The notes under the pieces: generated by a model
Databases searched by the model: none
What the model saw: only the letters and a program-made list of their open reading frames with translations
Told to the model about the DNA's origin: nothing
Shown here: positions 17,202 through 24,910 of the stretch, in pieces
Position numbering within the stretch: position 1 is the first letter of the stretch
Layout of the letters: each line of letters begins with the position of its first letter
IMG/VR virus record: IMGVR_UViG_3300035523_000140
Coordinates: 1 to 33,168 of that record
Strand: one strand, 5' to 3'
Length of the DNA stretch: 33,168 nucleotides
From: a virus
Program-made: the position numbers and the translations under genes

Positions 17202-17816
17202 TGCGTCACGATCCTCCGCGAATGCGGTGTCCAGCGCATCGATGGCAGCCTTCACCGCGACCGCCTGGTGGATGATGGGCACTTCGCTTGCATACCCCTC
17301 GGTGGCGGTGACGAGCTTCTTGTAGAGCGCCGCAGCGGACCCGATATTGATGGTCACCTCTTGCCGGCCAAATGGCATATCCAGTAACCGTGCGAAGCCG
17401 CGACGGTACTCAAACACGTCCTTGGCCGAAGGCATCTTCAGCGAGTGGAGGGTTGTTGCGCCCAGTACCCGGAGTGTGACCCTGAACGAATCGCCATCCG
17501 GGATCACGTCGTCCACTTCCGCCAGGCTCAACTGCTCGACCACCTTCATGGCTTCGAAGGCATCGAGTGCTGGGGCCTCGCCCTCGTGGGGCTTCTCTTG
17601 GATGAGTGCCACCAGTGCGGCGTCCACATCCTCGCCGTTGGCGACCGTGGTCTCGGAGATGCCGCGCCCCAACTGTTTCACCAGCACCTTGCGGCGTCGT
17701 TGGCGGGCGATCCATTCTTCGTCAGAAGGAAAGCGAACTCGAACGGTCTTCACGCCGCCCGGTGCTCGGAGATTGATTGCGATGGGCCTGCTTGCGTCAA
17801 ATGCTGGAGTTTCCAT
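17193..17816 (-). CDS. Tail assembly chaperone, gpG-like
   Basis: A 207-residue soluble, acidic protein between the tail tube and the tape measure, the position of lambda gene G. The start is the ATG at 17816, preceded by AAAGGA with 7 bases spacing; a longer frame exists upstream but overlaps the tail tube gene out of frame and is not credible. The N-terminus RPIAINLRAPGGVKTVRVRFPSDEEW is a short beta domain, followed by helices. Such chaperones coat the tape measure and recruit tube subunits, and they are usually made in two forms by a frameshift. Here the gene ends in a T-run and TAG that match such a shift into the next frame. Confidence 0.75.
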   Translation of the reverse strand: METPAFDASRPIAINLRAPGGVKTVRVRFPSDEEWIARQRRRKVLVKQLGRGISETTVANGEDVDAALVALIQEKPHEGEAPALDAFEAMKVVEQLSLAEVDDVIPDGDSFRVTLRVLGATTLHSLKMPSAKDVFEYRRGFARLLDMPFGRQEVTINIGSAAALYKKLVTATEGYASEVPIIHQAVAVKAAIDALDTAFAEDRDASF

Positions 17817-17830
17817 GGGTTGATCCTTTC

Positions 17831-18871
17831 TTACTGGCAGATAGCGTCCACATTGCATTTCGCAACCGCCGTGATGAGGCCGTTGGTCACGTCGTAGATC
17901 GGAGTTGCCTCCACCGCGACCGTAACGATCTGGTCCGTCTCGCCCACTTCCGCAGTGGCGAACGCCACCTTCTGCCACGTGATGTCGAGCGAGTTGTTGG
18001 TGTCGAACTGGAGATGGATCACCGCCGTGCCAGTGGTCTGCGCCTTGAGCAGAGTCAACTCCGTGGAGTTGTGATCGAAGCGAGCTACGAACTTGAGCGC
18101 GCCTTGCCGGTTGCCGAACTCCAGCCTGCCACGAATCGCGCCTGTGGTCGCGTCGCCTGGCGTCTGGAAGTTGGAGCCTGGATAGAAGCCCGCATCCATG
18201 CGGAGGTTGTTCTTCCACGACGTTTCGAGCGAGACGATGTTCTTGCTCGTCACGTAGTCGACGCCGTTGATCGTGAGAGTCAGGGACGCCGACGGCAGGA
18301 GCTTCTCCACGGTCGCTGCCGGCATGGTGATGGCGGAAGGCTCCGTCAGTTTCCCGCTGCCGTGGAACTCGATGTTGAGCTTGCTGTTGGCGCGGCCAGG
18401 ACCAGAGCCAATCGAGATCGTCCATCCTTCGACCGCGCAACCGGGCATCAGCCGGTCTATCACGGAACCAGCACCCGGGCGGATCTGTTCCACAAAGGAG
18501 AAGTACGGCAACTCCGTCGCGTCTCCGTTCGCCGGAATCAGCGGCGTGCAGGTGTAGATCCAGTTGCCCGCGGATCCGCTTTTCACGACCTTACCCAGCC
18601 CAAACGCCATGGCCCACGCAGCCATCTCCGCACTCAGGTACTTTTCGAGCGTGCCGCCCGTGTCCCAGGAGGTCTTGAACGTCGTTGTTGCGAACTCGTG
18701 GCCCTTGCCGTACTCCTCGGCGTCGTTCTCGGTGTTCAGTTTCGGGTTTGCGAGTTGGGCGTTGAGCTTCCTCAGGCGCCACATCGCGGCGACCAGATTG
18801 GCGGTCGCGATATCTGTCTGCTTGCCGAAGCCGAAGCAGATCTGGACTTCTTGCAGTCTAGTCGTCGACAC
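17831..18871 (-). CDS. Major tail tube protein
   Basis: A 346-residue protein. The start is GTG at 18871, chosen because AAGGAGG lies about 9 bases upstream. It begins MSTTRLQEVQICFGFGKQTDIATANLVAAMWRL, typical of tail tube proteins of the Phage_tube_2 type, and continues as a beta-rich fold with many Gly, Thr and Ser and strand pairs such as LTLTINGVDYVTSKNIVSLE. It polymerises into the hollow tail tube through which DNA passes. Position after the tail terminator and before the G/GT chaperones matches lambda gene V. Its length (346) is larger than lambda gpV (246), suggesting an extra surface domain. It overlaps the end of the 55-residue gene by 14 bases. Confidence 0.85.
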   Translation of the reverse strand: MSTTRLQEVQICFGFGKQTDIATANLVAAMWRLRKLNAQLANPKLNTENDAEEYGKGHEFATTTFKTSWDTGGTLEKYLSAEMAAWAMAFGLGKVVKSGSAGNWIYTCTPLIPANGDATELPYFSFVEQIRPGAGSVIDRLMPGCAVEGWTISIGSGPGRANSKLNIEFHGSGKLTEPSAITMPAATVEKLLPSASLTLTINGVDYVTSKNIVSLETSWKNNLRMDAGFYPGSNFQTPGDATTGAIRGRLEFGNRQGALKFVARFDHNSTELTLLKAQTTGTAVIHLQFDTNNSLDITWQKVAFATAEVGETDQIVTVAVEATPIYDVTNGLITAVAKCNVDAICQ

Positions 18872-19025
18872 GTTCTGCTACCTCCTTGGTTTTGACTGGC
18901 GTTCTGGCCGGCGGCTCGCATTGGCTCCAGCCAGCGACCATAAGCGATGTCAGGTTTTCGGGCGTTGCATCGACCTCTTTCGGTGCGCCCACGCCGAAAG
19001 GAGGAGCCATCCACACCTTATCCAT
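18858..19025 (-). CDS. Small conserved phage protein of the tail tube region
   Basis: A 55-residue protein. The ATG at 19025 shares one base with the TGA of the tail terminator gene (TGATG), and GGAGAC lies 7 bases upstream. The sequence MDKVWMAPPFG then KEVDATPENLTSLMVAGWSQ is a pattern I recall from short proteins that precede tail tube genes in related phages, with a short C-terminal basic tail (RTPVKTKEVAERVDD). It is too short for domain assignment. It may be an assembly co-factor, but there is no direct evidence. Confidence 0.65.
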   Translation of the reverse strand: MDKVWMAPPFGVGAPKEVDATPENLTSLMVAGWSQCEPPARTPVKTKEVAERVDD

Positions 19026-19498
19026 CAGTCGTCTCCGATCTCCGTAAATGACAGCGGCACTTCGAAGTAGTCCAACCCCTCCGCATCGGTCTGCCGCTGG
19101 ATCGATGGCAGATCCATCGGGTAGCAGGACGTGTGGACTGTCGCGTTGAGCATCGGCTGGCCGGCCGCCGTAGGCACGCCCTTCGTGATCAAACGGAACA
19201 GCCGGTAGTACGCGGTCTGCGCGTCGCCTTCGAACGTCTCCCGCGCGCGTAGGAATAGCGTGACCTGGTGCTTCCAGACATCGACACCACCGAACGAGCC
19301 GGGCTGCGTCCCCTGCCACACCACCATCAGGCCCGGCGCCGGCATGCTGTGGATCGCGTGCACCAAGCTGACCTGCTTCGGATACGAGTCGTGATACGGG
19401 TAGACCCGCTCCGTATCGCCGTCCATCTCTCTCACCAGATCCGGCACGTCGCGCAGCATCGCAACGAGGTTATTAACGATCTCGGAGGCGTCGATCAT
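19025..19498 (-). CDS. Tail terminator protein, gpU-like
   Basis: A 157-residue protein with an excellent ribosome site (GGAGG, 9 bases before the ATG). The N-terminal helix MIDASEIVNNLVAMLRDVPDLV is followed by YPYHDSYPKQVSLVHAIHSMPAPGLMVVWQG, then a strand pair around WKHQVTLFLRARE. This is the common pattern of phage tail terminators/completion proteins (helix, beta-sheet, and a final acidic strand such as FEVPLSFTEIGDD). It caps the finished tail tube and joins it to the head. Gene order (gp10-like, terminator, tail tube) agrees with the lambda Z-U-V order. Confidence 0.7.
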   Translation of the reverse strand: MIDASEIVNNLVAMLRDVPDLVREMDGDTERVYPYHDSYPKQVSLVHAIHSMPAPGLMVVWQGTQPGSFGGVDVWKHQVTLFLRARETFEGDAQTAYYRLFRLITKGVPTAAGQPMLNATVHTSCYPMDLPSIQRQTDAEGLDYFEVPLSFTEIGDD

Positions 19499-19500
19499 AG

Positions 19501-19950
19501 CTACTTACCTCCGAGGTGCCTTTCGATCACGAGCCGAGGCGCCGCCTCGCGCAGGACGCGGTTTGTGGCGTCCACGACAGCCGCCTTGTTCTTCGGCGAG
19601 AACACAATCCATGGTTCGATCTTGTTGGTGATCCACGCCTTGATCCTGTCCTTCCGCGTGGAGTTGCTGGCCTTCGCCTTGTTCTCGCTGACCGTCCGGA
19701 CCAGAAGGTTTTGCAGCATGCCACCGGAGAGCGTCAGGTTGCGCCGGTTGCCTTTTCCCATCTTCGTTTTCCGGATCGCATAGCGCTTGGTGAGCGGCTT
19801 CGCGGACGTGTCGGTCGGACCCTGTGCGGCGGACAGACGATTCTTCACAGCAGCTACTCCGACGCTGCCGATCTTGTACATCTGCTCCTGCCGAAAGTTC
19901 AGCCGGTCCAGCCGGATCTGCTTCTTCTGATAGATACGAATCGATGCCAT
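19501..19950 (-). CDS. Tail completion/neck protein, HK97 gp10- or gpZ-like
   Basis: A 149-residue very basic protein. The ATG at 19950 shares one base with the TGA of the connector gene (TGATG) and has a GGAGGG site; a longer frame upstream overlaps the connector out of frame. Features: a long N-terminal helix (KIGSVGVAAVKNRLSAAQGPTDTSAKPLTKRYAIRKTKMGKG), NLTLSGGMLQNLLV, and a basic C-terminus. The 'tdtSakpL...Ya..K' then 'LTLSGGMLqnl.V' order is seen in HK97 gp10/virion morphogenesis-type neck proteins. Assignment leans on this pattern and on gene order (connector, this gene, tail terminator). Confidence 0.6.
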   Translation of the reverse strand: MASIRIYQKKQIRLDRLNFRQEQMYKIGSVGVAAVKNRLSAAQGPTDTSAKPLTKRYAIRKTKMGKGNRRNLTLSGGMLQNLLVRTVSENKAKASNSTRKDRIKAWITNKIEPWIVFSPKNKAAVVDATNRVLREAAPRLVIERHLGGK

Positions 19951-20252
19951 CACGCCCTCCGCAATCCGAGGTTGAATCCGCCAGCCTGATCCGCCAGAGC
20001 GCGCCACACGATGTAATCAACGCCCTGGATTGTGGCGCGATCTCCGCGAACCGGGGGCGTCGCGAGATCGGAGATCGTCAGTGCGAGTTGCAGATACACA
20101 CCGTCCTGTTGCTGTTCTTCTTCGGTTGCCCGCGTCACCATTCCCGTCACGACAACCGGTTCACCGGCCTCGGGTTGATACACCACGGGTTCACCAAACG
20201 TCTGCTGACATGCATCGGTCAGCAGTGCCGCGAAGTTGGACCAGACACTCAT
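19950..20252 (-). CDS. Head-tail connector, gpFII-like
   Basis: A 100-residue protein. The start is the ATG at 20252 (MSVWSNFAALLTDACQQTFGEPVVYQP); no purine-rich ribosome site precedes it, which is unusual in this operon. The fold expected from the sequence (one N-terminal helix, then strands EPVVVTGMVTR, GVYLQLALTIS, ATIQGVDYIVWRALAD, ending with GFNLGLRRA) matches the small head-tail attachment protein of the lambda FII type, which closes the head and docks the tail. A 'gDrati.GvdYiVwr' segment is a good family indicator. Position directly after the capsid genes supports it. Confidence 0.7.
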   Translation of the reverse strand: MSVWSNFAALLTDACQQTFGEPVVYQPEAGEPVVVTGMVTRATEEEQQQDGVYLQLALTISDLATPPVRGDRATIQGVDYIVWRALADQAGGFNLGLRRA

Positions 20253-20298
20253 AGGGGGAGACTGGGGCGGTTCAGGAAACCGCCCCCGAATGATCAAG

Positions 20299-21060
20299 TT
20301 AGGCGGTGTGGACGCGGTAGGCGATCTTGACGGACATGACCGTGTCCGCGGCCGCGTTGCCGCCATACTCGCCGGCGCCCGTATTGTGCAGCACCAGTGC
20401 CTTGTTGACCGATCCCGTGTTGACCACGATCGCATCGATCTTCGGCAGCGCGTTCGTGATGATGTTCGCCGCCTGGTCGATGAAGCCGGTCGCTTCGATC
20501 GCCTGAGAGACGATGGCGCCGCTTCCGTCCGTGTACCGGATGGCCATATTAGCGGCACTCTCCGAAAGCACGTTCGTGCCGTAAGTGAGAACCAACACAG
20601 CGCTCACGAACTCGAGCACCTTGGTCGCGCCGGGAGCCGCCACCAGGGTCACAGGTGCGGCGCGCAGGGCTTTGATTTGGGCGTTGGTCAGGGCGACCAC
20701 CGCATACTTCAGAATCGAGCCGTCCAGCGGCGCGTTGTAGCCGCTCGAGAGACGGCAGTGGACCGTCGCGCTGGGGTTGCCCGCAGCTTCGACGGCGACC
20801 GCCACAGGAATCCCTGTGCTGGTCTTGTTGAGCTCCTTCGCAGAGTCGTCCCAGTACAGAACGTCTCCCGCGCCGATCGCCAGCGCGGAGGTCTTCTTCA
20901 GCCAGAATTCGCCTTCGGTCATTAGTGCGACCGAGGCATTGAGTACCGCGTCAAACGAGGCCACGCCGAACAGCGAGCCCACCAGGCAACCATCCCCGGA
21001 GAGCACTGCGTAAGGCGCGGCGAGGGTGATCGTATCACCCGACTTGATGAAATTGGTCAT
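20299..21060 (-). CDS. Capsid decoration (DUF2190-like) protein with extra C-terminal domain
   Basis: A 253-residue protein. Residues 1-110 match the DUF2190/capsid cement pattern: MTNFIKSGDTITLAAPYAVLSGDGCLVGSLFGVAS, then WLKKTSALAIGAGDVLYWDD and a closing strand ending VHCRLS. Residues ~115-253 form a second beta-rich domain (ALTNAQIKALRAAPVTLVAAPGA, then strands ending SVKIAYRV) that I recall as a separate small virion protein in other phages, so this looks like a fusion. It would bind the outer capsid surface and stabilise it. The ribosome site GGAG lies 8 bases before the ATG. It is separated from the capsid gene by a 76-base gap that holds a hairpin. Confidence 0.75.
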   Translation of the reverse strand: MTNFIKSGDTITLAAPYAVLSGDGCLVGSLFGVASFDAVLNASVALMTEGEFWLKKTSALAIGAGDVLYWDDSAKELNKTSTGIPVAVAVEAAGNPSATVHCRLSSGYNAPLDGSILKYAVVALTNAQIKALRAAPVTLVAAPGATKVLEFVSAVLVLTYGTNVLSESAANMAIRYTDGSGAIVSQAIEATGFIDQAANIITNALPKIDAIVVNTGSVNKALVLHNTGAGEYGGNAAADTVMSVKIAYRVHTA

Positions 21061-21088
21061 TGCCTTTTCTCCTTATCGTTCTCGAAGT

Positions 21089-21114
21089 GCGCGGGTCGGT
21101 CACCCAACCCGCGC
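21089..21114. other. Hairpin between capsid and decoration genes
   Basis: GCGCGGGT and ACCCGCGC form an 8-base-pair stem with a 10-base loop in the short intergenic gap. No U-run follows on either strand, so simple termination is unlikely. A role in mRNA processing or in limiting read-through from the decoration gene and its neighbours relative to the capsid gene is possible. Confidence 0.4.
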
Positions 21115-21136
21115 GCTACTGTTTCACTGCCGCAAA

Positions 21137-23140
21137 CTACGCGGTGTTCTTTTGCAGTCCGCGGTGATCGATCGCCGCCGCCGCGAAATCCAAACGCGCC
21201 TTGATCTCGATGCCATCAACTTCAAATCCTTGGCGGGTTTCGATGTAGACGCCCTGCTGCCCCTCGAGGTAGCAGTATTCAATCGTGTCGATGGTGCTCG
21301 GGTCCGCCGCCGTGTACCAGTTGGTGTCGCCGACGCTGGCCACCGCATCGAGGCGCGGCTCGACGATCGGCACCATCACGCGCACAAACGCCGGGATGTC
21401 GGCGGACGAAGCGGTTGCCGCGAGGTTGACCGGGTTGGTCAACTGGACCGCGATGCCCTCCAATGCGGCCGGCACGATCAGATATTTCGGTATTAGATTC
21501 AGGATGGTGCCCTTGGGCGCCGTCTGCTTGCGCATCAGCTTGCGGGCCGCCGTGATGTTGGCAACTGCCGTCAGACCGTTGGATGTGGACAGGTTCTTGT
21601 GGGTCGCGTGGAACAGCGCGACGTTGTCAGCCATCGCCGCATTCCCGGTGATCACGTTCCACACTGTGTCGCTCTCCAGCGTGGCCGCCGCGATGCCGAG
21701 ACCGAACGGGATTCGAGTGAGCGCCTGCAGGTCGTCGTTGATCACCACCTTGCGGGTGATCGGAACGATGCCACCCCAGGTGGCCAGCGAGTACGTCTCC
21801 TTCGAGTCGCTGAGATAGATCCGGACGAACTCCCCGGCCTCGTTCGTCTGCTGCAGCGCGGCAATGTCGCTCAACTGAACACGGTTCACCGGTTTGAAGT
21901 CCGACGCCGACACCTGGCGGCAGAACGGCGTGAAGGTTCGCGGCGCAGCCTCATACGCTTGGCGCAGAGTCTTGTTGGCGACGTTGGCCAGGATGTTGGG
22001 GAAGTCGCTGGTCGTCATGGCGCCGCCGACGTCGAAATACTCCGACGCGCCAAACCGGCCCTGCAGCGCGACGCGGGCGATGTCGTTGCGGCTCATCCCG
22101 CGAGTCTTCACGCCCCCTGCATCCAGGCAGGTGCGCGCCATTTCGAGCAGCGTCATGCCAGCGTAGTCGCGGCCCTTCTCCTGCACTTCGCGCGGCGCGT
22201 TGGGTGTCCCGCGCAGGAACAGGGCGGCCTCCATGCACTCGCGCCGCTTGTCCGTCGCGTCTTCGATGGTCGTGACCGTGCGGCCGGAATCGGCCTGCCG
22301 CGAATCTGGCCGATGCTGCTGTTCGATCGCAGCCAGGCTGTCGAGCAGTGCTGCGCTGAACTGATCGGGCGTGTTGCCGTTGTCGATGTACGGTTGCGAG
22401 AACGTGGTGCCGAGTTTCTCCAGGAACGGGGTCGCACGCCGATTAATCTCGGCGACACGCACGCGCTCGTTTTTGATTGCCTCGTCGCGCGCCGCGGCGA
22501 GCTGCGTTTCATTTACCAGGGCCGTTTCGCCCGTGACCTGTGTCGTTGCTTCCATAACAGGGGTCTCCTTGATTGGGCTGACTGCCCGTGATCCATCCGC
22601 CAACTGCTCTGCGGACAAGAACGTCGTGCCCGCATCCGCCGGGATCGGCACGAGTGAAATTTCGAACGGCTCCCAGTCGGTCGCCAGGATCTCCCGGCGC
22701 TTCTGGCCGTCCGGTGTGATATCCCGCTTCGCATGAATCGCGACACCGGGGCTGAGATTGGAGAAGATTCCGCTGCGCACGTTCTCCCACAGCGGAGTGC
22801 AATCTTCGTTCTGCGAGAACTGCAACGAGGCTTTCCCCAGGGGGCCATCTGCCCACGCCTTCAGCACAACGCCGACCTGGTTGTGCATGTCGCAGGATCC
22901 GTGGTTGTTAAGCACGGCCGCGCGGCTATTCAGCCGGTTCAGCCGGCAGCCAGCCATGTCGAGCGTCAGACTGTACTCTTCGCCGGTGCGCCAGTCGATC
23001 CGTACCACGGGCGCGCCCGTATACCAGATGCAGTCGATGGTCCGCTGCTTCCCATCCGCGCTGCTGAACGTTGCCGGAACGGCGAACCGCTCGACTTGCT
23101 GGCCAGCCGCTTCCTGCTCGCTGGATTCAGTTGGGTCCAT
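21137..23140 (-). CDS. Prohead protease-major capsid protein fusion
   Basis: A 667-residue fusion. Residues ~15-175 are a prohead protease with catalytic-type residues His80 (LNNHG), Ser130 (NLSPG) and Glu160 (PFEISLVPIPAD), as in the HK97 protease family. Residues ~196-330 are helical and charged, fitting an internal scaffold (delta-domain-like) segment. Residues ~350-667 are an HK97-fold major capsid protein: RTFTPFCRQVSASDFKPV, GIVPITRKVVINDD, then a TLESDTVWNVITGN loop and a P-loop-like IPKYLIVP strand. In lambda, protease (C), scaffold (Nu3) and capsid (E) are separate genes; fusions like this are known in Mu-like and related phages. The protease should cut itself off during maturation. 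A strong ribosome site sits inside the gene before Met196. The main start has AAGGAG 7 bases upstream. Confidence 0.88.
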   Translation of the reverse strand: MDPTESSEQEAAGQQVERFAVPATFSSADGKQRTIDCIWYTGAPVVRIDWRTGEEYSLTLDMAGCRLNRLNSRAAVLNNHGSCDMHNQVGVVLKAWADGPLGKASLQFSQNEDCTPLWENVRSGIFSNLSPGVAIHAKRDITPDGQKRREILATDWEPFEISLVPIPADAGTTFLSAEQLADGSRAVSPIKETPVMEATTQVTGETALVNETQLAAARDEAIKNERVRVAEINRRATPFLEKLGTTFSQPYIDNGNTPDQFSAALLDSLAAIEQQHRPDSRQADSGRTVTTIEDATDKRRECMEAALFLRGTPNAPREVQEKGRDYAGMTLLEMARTCLDAGGVKTRGMSRNDIARVALQGRFGASEYFDVGGAMTTSDFPNILANVANKTLRQAYEAAPRTFTPFCRQVSASDFKPVNRVQLSDIAALQQTNEAGEFVRIYLSDSKETYSLATWGGIVPITRKVVINDDLQALTRIPFGLGIAAATLESDTVWNVITGNAAMADNVALFHATHKNLSTSNGLTAVANITAARKLMRKQTAPKGTILNLIPKYLIVPAALEGIAVQLTNPVNLAATASSADIPAFVRVMVPIVEPRLDAVASVGDTNWYTAADPSTIDTIEYCYLEGQQGVYIETRQGFEVDGIEIKARLDFAAAAIDHRGLQKNTA
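22553..22570 (-). promoter_or_regulatory. Internal ribosome binding site and start in the capsid fusion gene
   Basis: On the minus strand AAGGAG (22570-22565) is followed after 9 bases by an in-frame ATG (22555-22553) encoding Met196. Starting here would yield a 472-residue protein with scaffold and capsid parts but no protease. This resembles the nested C/Nu3 arrangement of lambda and would provide capsid subunits in excess over protease. Confidence 0.6.
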
Positions 23141-23152
23141 CGTTATCTCCTT

Positions 23153-24700
23153 TTACGATTGATATGTCCGGGTGAACTCGAATCGATTCTTCGATTCCTT
23201 CGCCGGTGGCGTATCGGTCCCCGCCGCTGTGGCAACGCCGGTCTGTTCCACGCCCTTGTCGTTCACCTTGCGCGGGTCGCAATCCAGAATGAGGCCGAGA
23301 CTGTCCATGAGATCGTTAAGTCGCTTGATCTCCAGGAGCTGTTTCTCCGGGTCGTAGCCGTTCTGTGAGATCGCCTCGGACAGCGTCAGTGTGCCTGTCC
23401 TGATGCGCTTCAATTCCGACAGCGCATCCTTGAGCGGATCGACGCTTTCGAACTTCTGTGCCGTCCACTGGACTCCGTAATTCGCCTCCGGGACGCGGCC
23501 GATGGCGACCAGCACGTCGATAAACCTCCGCCATGTGGGGCGACAGAACATCGGGATCAGCGTCAACCAGCGGAACGCCTCGATCGCGTTGCGGAAGCAG
23601 AGCATGCCCGCGCGATACGAGGAGTAGTTGACGTTCGAGAGGTCGCCGGACAGCAACTCATACGGCACATCCACACCCGCGCCCACGCCCTGCAACTCCG
23701 CCATCAGGTATTCTCGGTAACCCCCGGTGGCAGCCGGAGAGTTGAACTTGATGTCCTCGCCCGGCTTCAGATACTCGATCATGCCGGGGTACATCCGCTC
23801 GAGTGTGTTACCGGTTCTTGGATCGGTCGACCGCGAGCCGATCGGCAGACCACCTGCGCCCTCCGGCCGGGTCACGATCCCCGCCAGGCACGCTTCCGTC
23901 TTCTTTCGCAGACGTTCCGCGTCCCTGTAGTCGTCGAGGTCGCGGAGCGCCAGCATCACCGGCGCCAGCCACGGAACACCGCGAACCTGTCCAGGCCGCA
24001 GGATGCGGTAGGTGTGCATGACTTGGTCGGCTGGAACCGGCCTGCTCTGTAGCCCACCCCGCGAGCTCGCTGTGTACAATCCGCCCGGGTGATCGTCGTA
24101 GAGCCAGTACGATTCCCGCTGCCCGATCAGATTGAACTGCACGCCCATCACGATCGAGCCGGTCGCAGTGCCCGTCGTGCGCGAGGCGTCGAGGTAGTCT
24201 CCCTCCAGCGCCTGGATCTGCAACGGCACACGCAACTTGTCTTTCTGGAGGCGGCTACGAAACCGGATGAGCCCATCGCCGCTCTCTGCCGTGGTCCGGA
24301 CGACCAAAGACTGCATGCCGTAGAAATCCAACTGCCCGCCCGGATCGCAGTTCTCCGCGAAGTGGGGCCACTCCGCATCGATGATCTTGTCGAGGGCGGC
24401 GTCGCCGGTCTTGGCCTGCGGCACGATGCCGGTACCGACCGTATTCGACACCAACTCGTTGACCGCCTTGCTCGCATAGGGATTGTTGCGCAGCAGATCG
24501 CGCGACCGGTTCCGCAACGCGACGAGCCCGGCGCCCACCTCTGTGTTCACATCGCCGGCACCGGACACCCATCCATCGGTTCGCCGCCCGGACTTTGCGC
24601 CATCATAGGCGAGCGTCACCTGCATCGCCGAGCGGTATTGCGCCCTGCGGTATGCAGCCTCTGGCGCGAACAACGCAATCAGTCTGTCGAGTGCGTTCAA
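23153..24700 (-). CDS. Portal protein, lambda gpB family
   Basis: A 515-residue protein. The start is a TTG that immediately follows the TAA of the gpW gene, with a weak CAGGGA site just upstream; no in-frame ATG gives a better N-terminus. The sequence is typical of the lambda-family portal: RNRSRDLLRNNPYASKAVNELVSNTVGTGI near residues 60-95, EGDYLDASRT near 175, and LRPGQVRGVPWLAPVMLALRDLDDYRDAE near 240-265, followed by a helical wing and crown. It forms the dodecameric ring at one vertex through which DNA enters and to which gpW and the connector attach. Gene order between gpW and the protease-capsid gene equals lambda W-B-C. Confidence 0.92.
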   Translation of the reverse strand: MNALDRLIALFAPEAAYRRAQYRSAMQVTLAYDGAKSGRRTDGWVSGAGDVNTEVGAGLVALRNRSRDLLRNNPYASKAVNELVSNTVGTGIVPQAKTGDAALDKIIDAEWPHFAENCDPGGQLDFYGMQSLVVRTTAESGDGLIRFRSRLQKDKLRVPLQIQALEGDYLDASRTTGTATGSIVMGVQFNLIGQRESYWLYDDHPGGLYTASSRGGLQSRPVPADQVMHTYRILRPGQVRGVPWLAPVMLALRDLDDYRDAERLRKKTEACLAGIVTRPEGAGGLPIGSRSTDPRTGNTLERMYPGMIEYLKPGEDIKFNSPAATGGYREYLMAELQGVGAGVDVPYELLSGDLSNVNYSSYRAGMLCFRNAIEAFRWLTLIPMFCRPTWRRFIDVLVAIGRVPEANYGVQWTAQKFESVDPLKDALSELKRIRTGTLTLSEAISQNGYDPEKQLLEIKRLNDLMDSLGLILDCDPRKVNDKGVEQTGVATAAGTDTPPAKESKNRFEFTRTYQS

Positions 24701-24910
24701 TTAGTCCCTGCTGTGACTGGCCAGAGTGAAGCCTGCCGCCGCCGTGGTCTGCCGAGCGGAAAGCTCTGTCTCCGCATCACGGAGCGCCTTATCCACATCC
24801 GCAAAGCTGTTGTACTCAACAGCGCGGTCGGTGTACTGGACGCGCTTCACGCCGGAGTACTTGGCGCGCTTCAGTGAATCGATCGCCGCCTGCAGTTCTG
24901 TGATTGTCAA
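24701..24910 (-). CDS. Head completion protein gpW-like (TTG start)
   Basis: A 69-residue protein of almost exactly lambda gpW length (68). I chose the TTG at 24910 because GGGGAGGAG lies 6 bases upstream and TTGA overlaps the terminase TGA by 4 bases. An in-frame ATG at 24937 would add nine residues that encode that ribosome site, and it has no site of its own. The sequence TITELQAAIDSLKRAKYSGVKRVQYTDRAVEYNSFADVDKALRDAE has the two helices and beta hairpin of gpW. It binds the portal after packaging and prepares the head for the connector. Codon use and position between large terminase and portal fit. Confidence 0.85.
   Translation of the reverse strand: MTITELQAAIDSLKRAKYSGVKRVQYTDRAVEYNSFADVDKALRDAETELSARQTTAAAGFTLASHSRD

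Noticed and set aside
16805-17275. Plus-strand frame over the G/GT region
   Set aside because: Antisense to the chaperone genes; Ser/Arg/Pro-rich with no motif.
17817-18440. Upstream extension of the G-like gene to position 18440
   Set aside because: The extension overlaps the tail tube gene in another frame and reads as random Arg/Gly/His-rich sequence. The ATG at 17816 has a good ribosome site.
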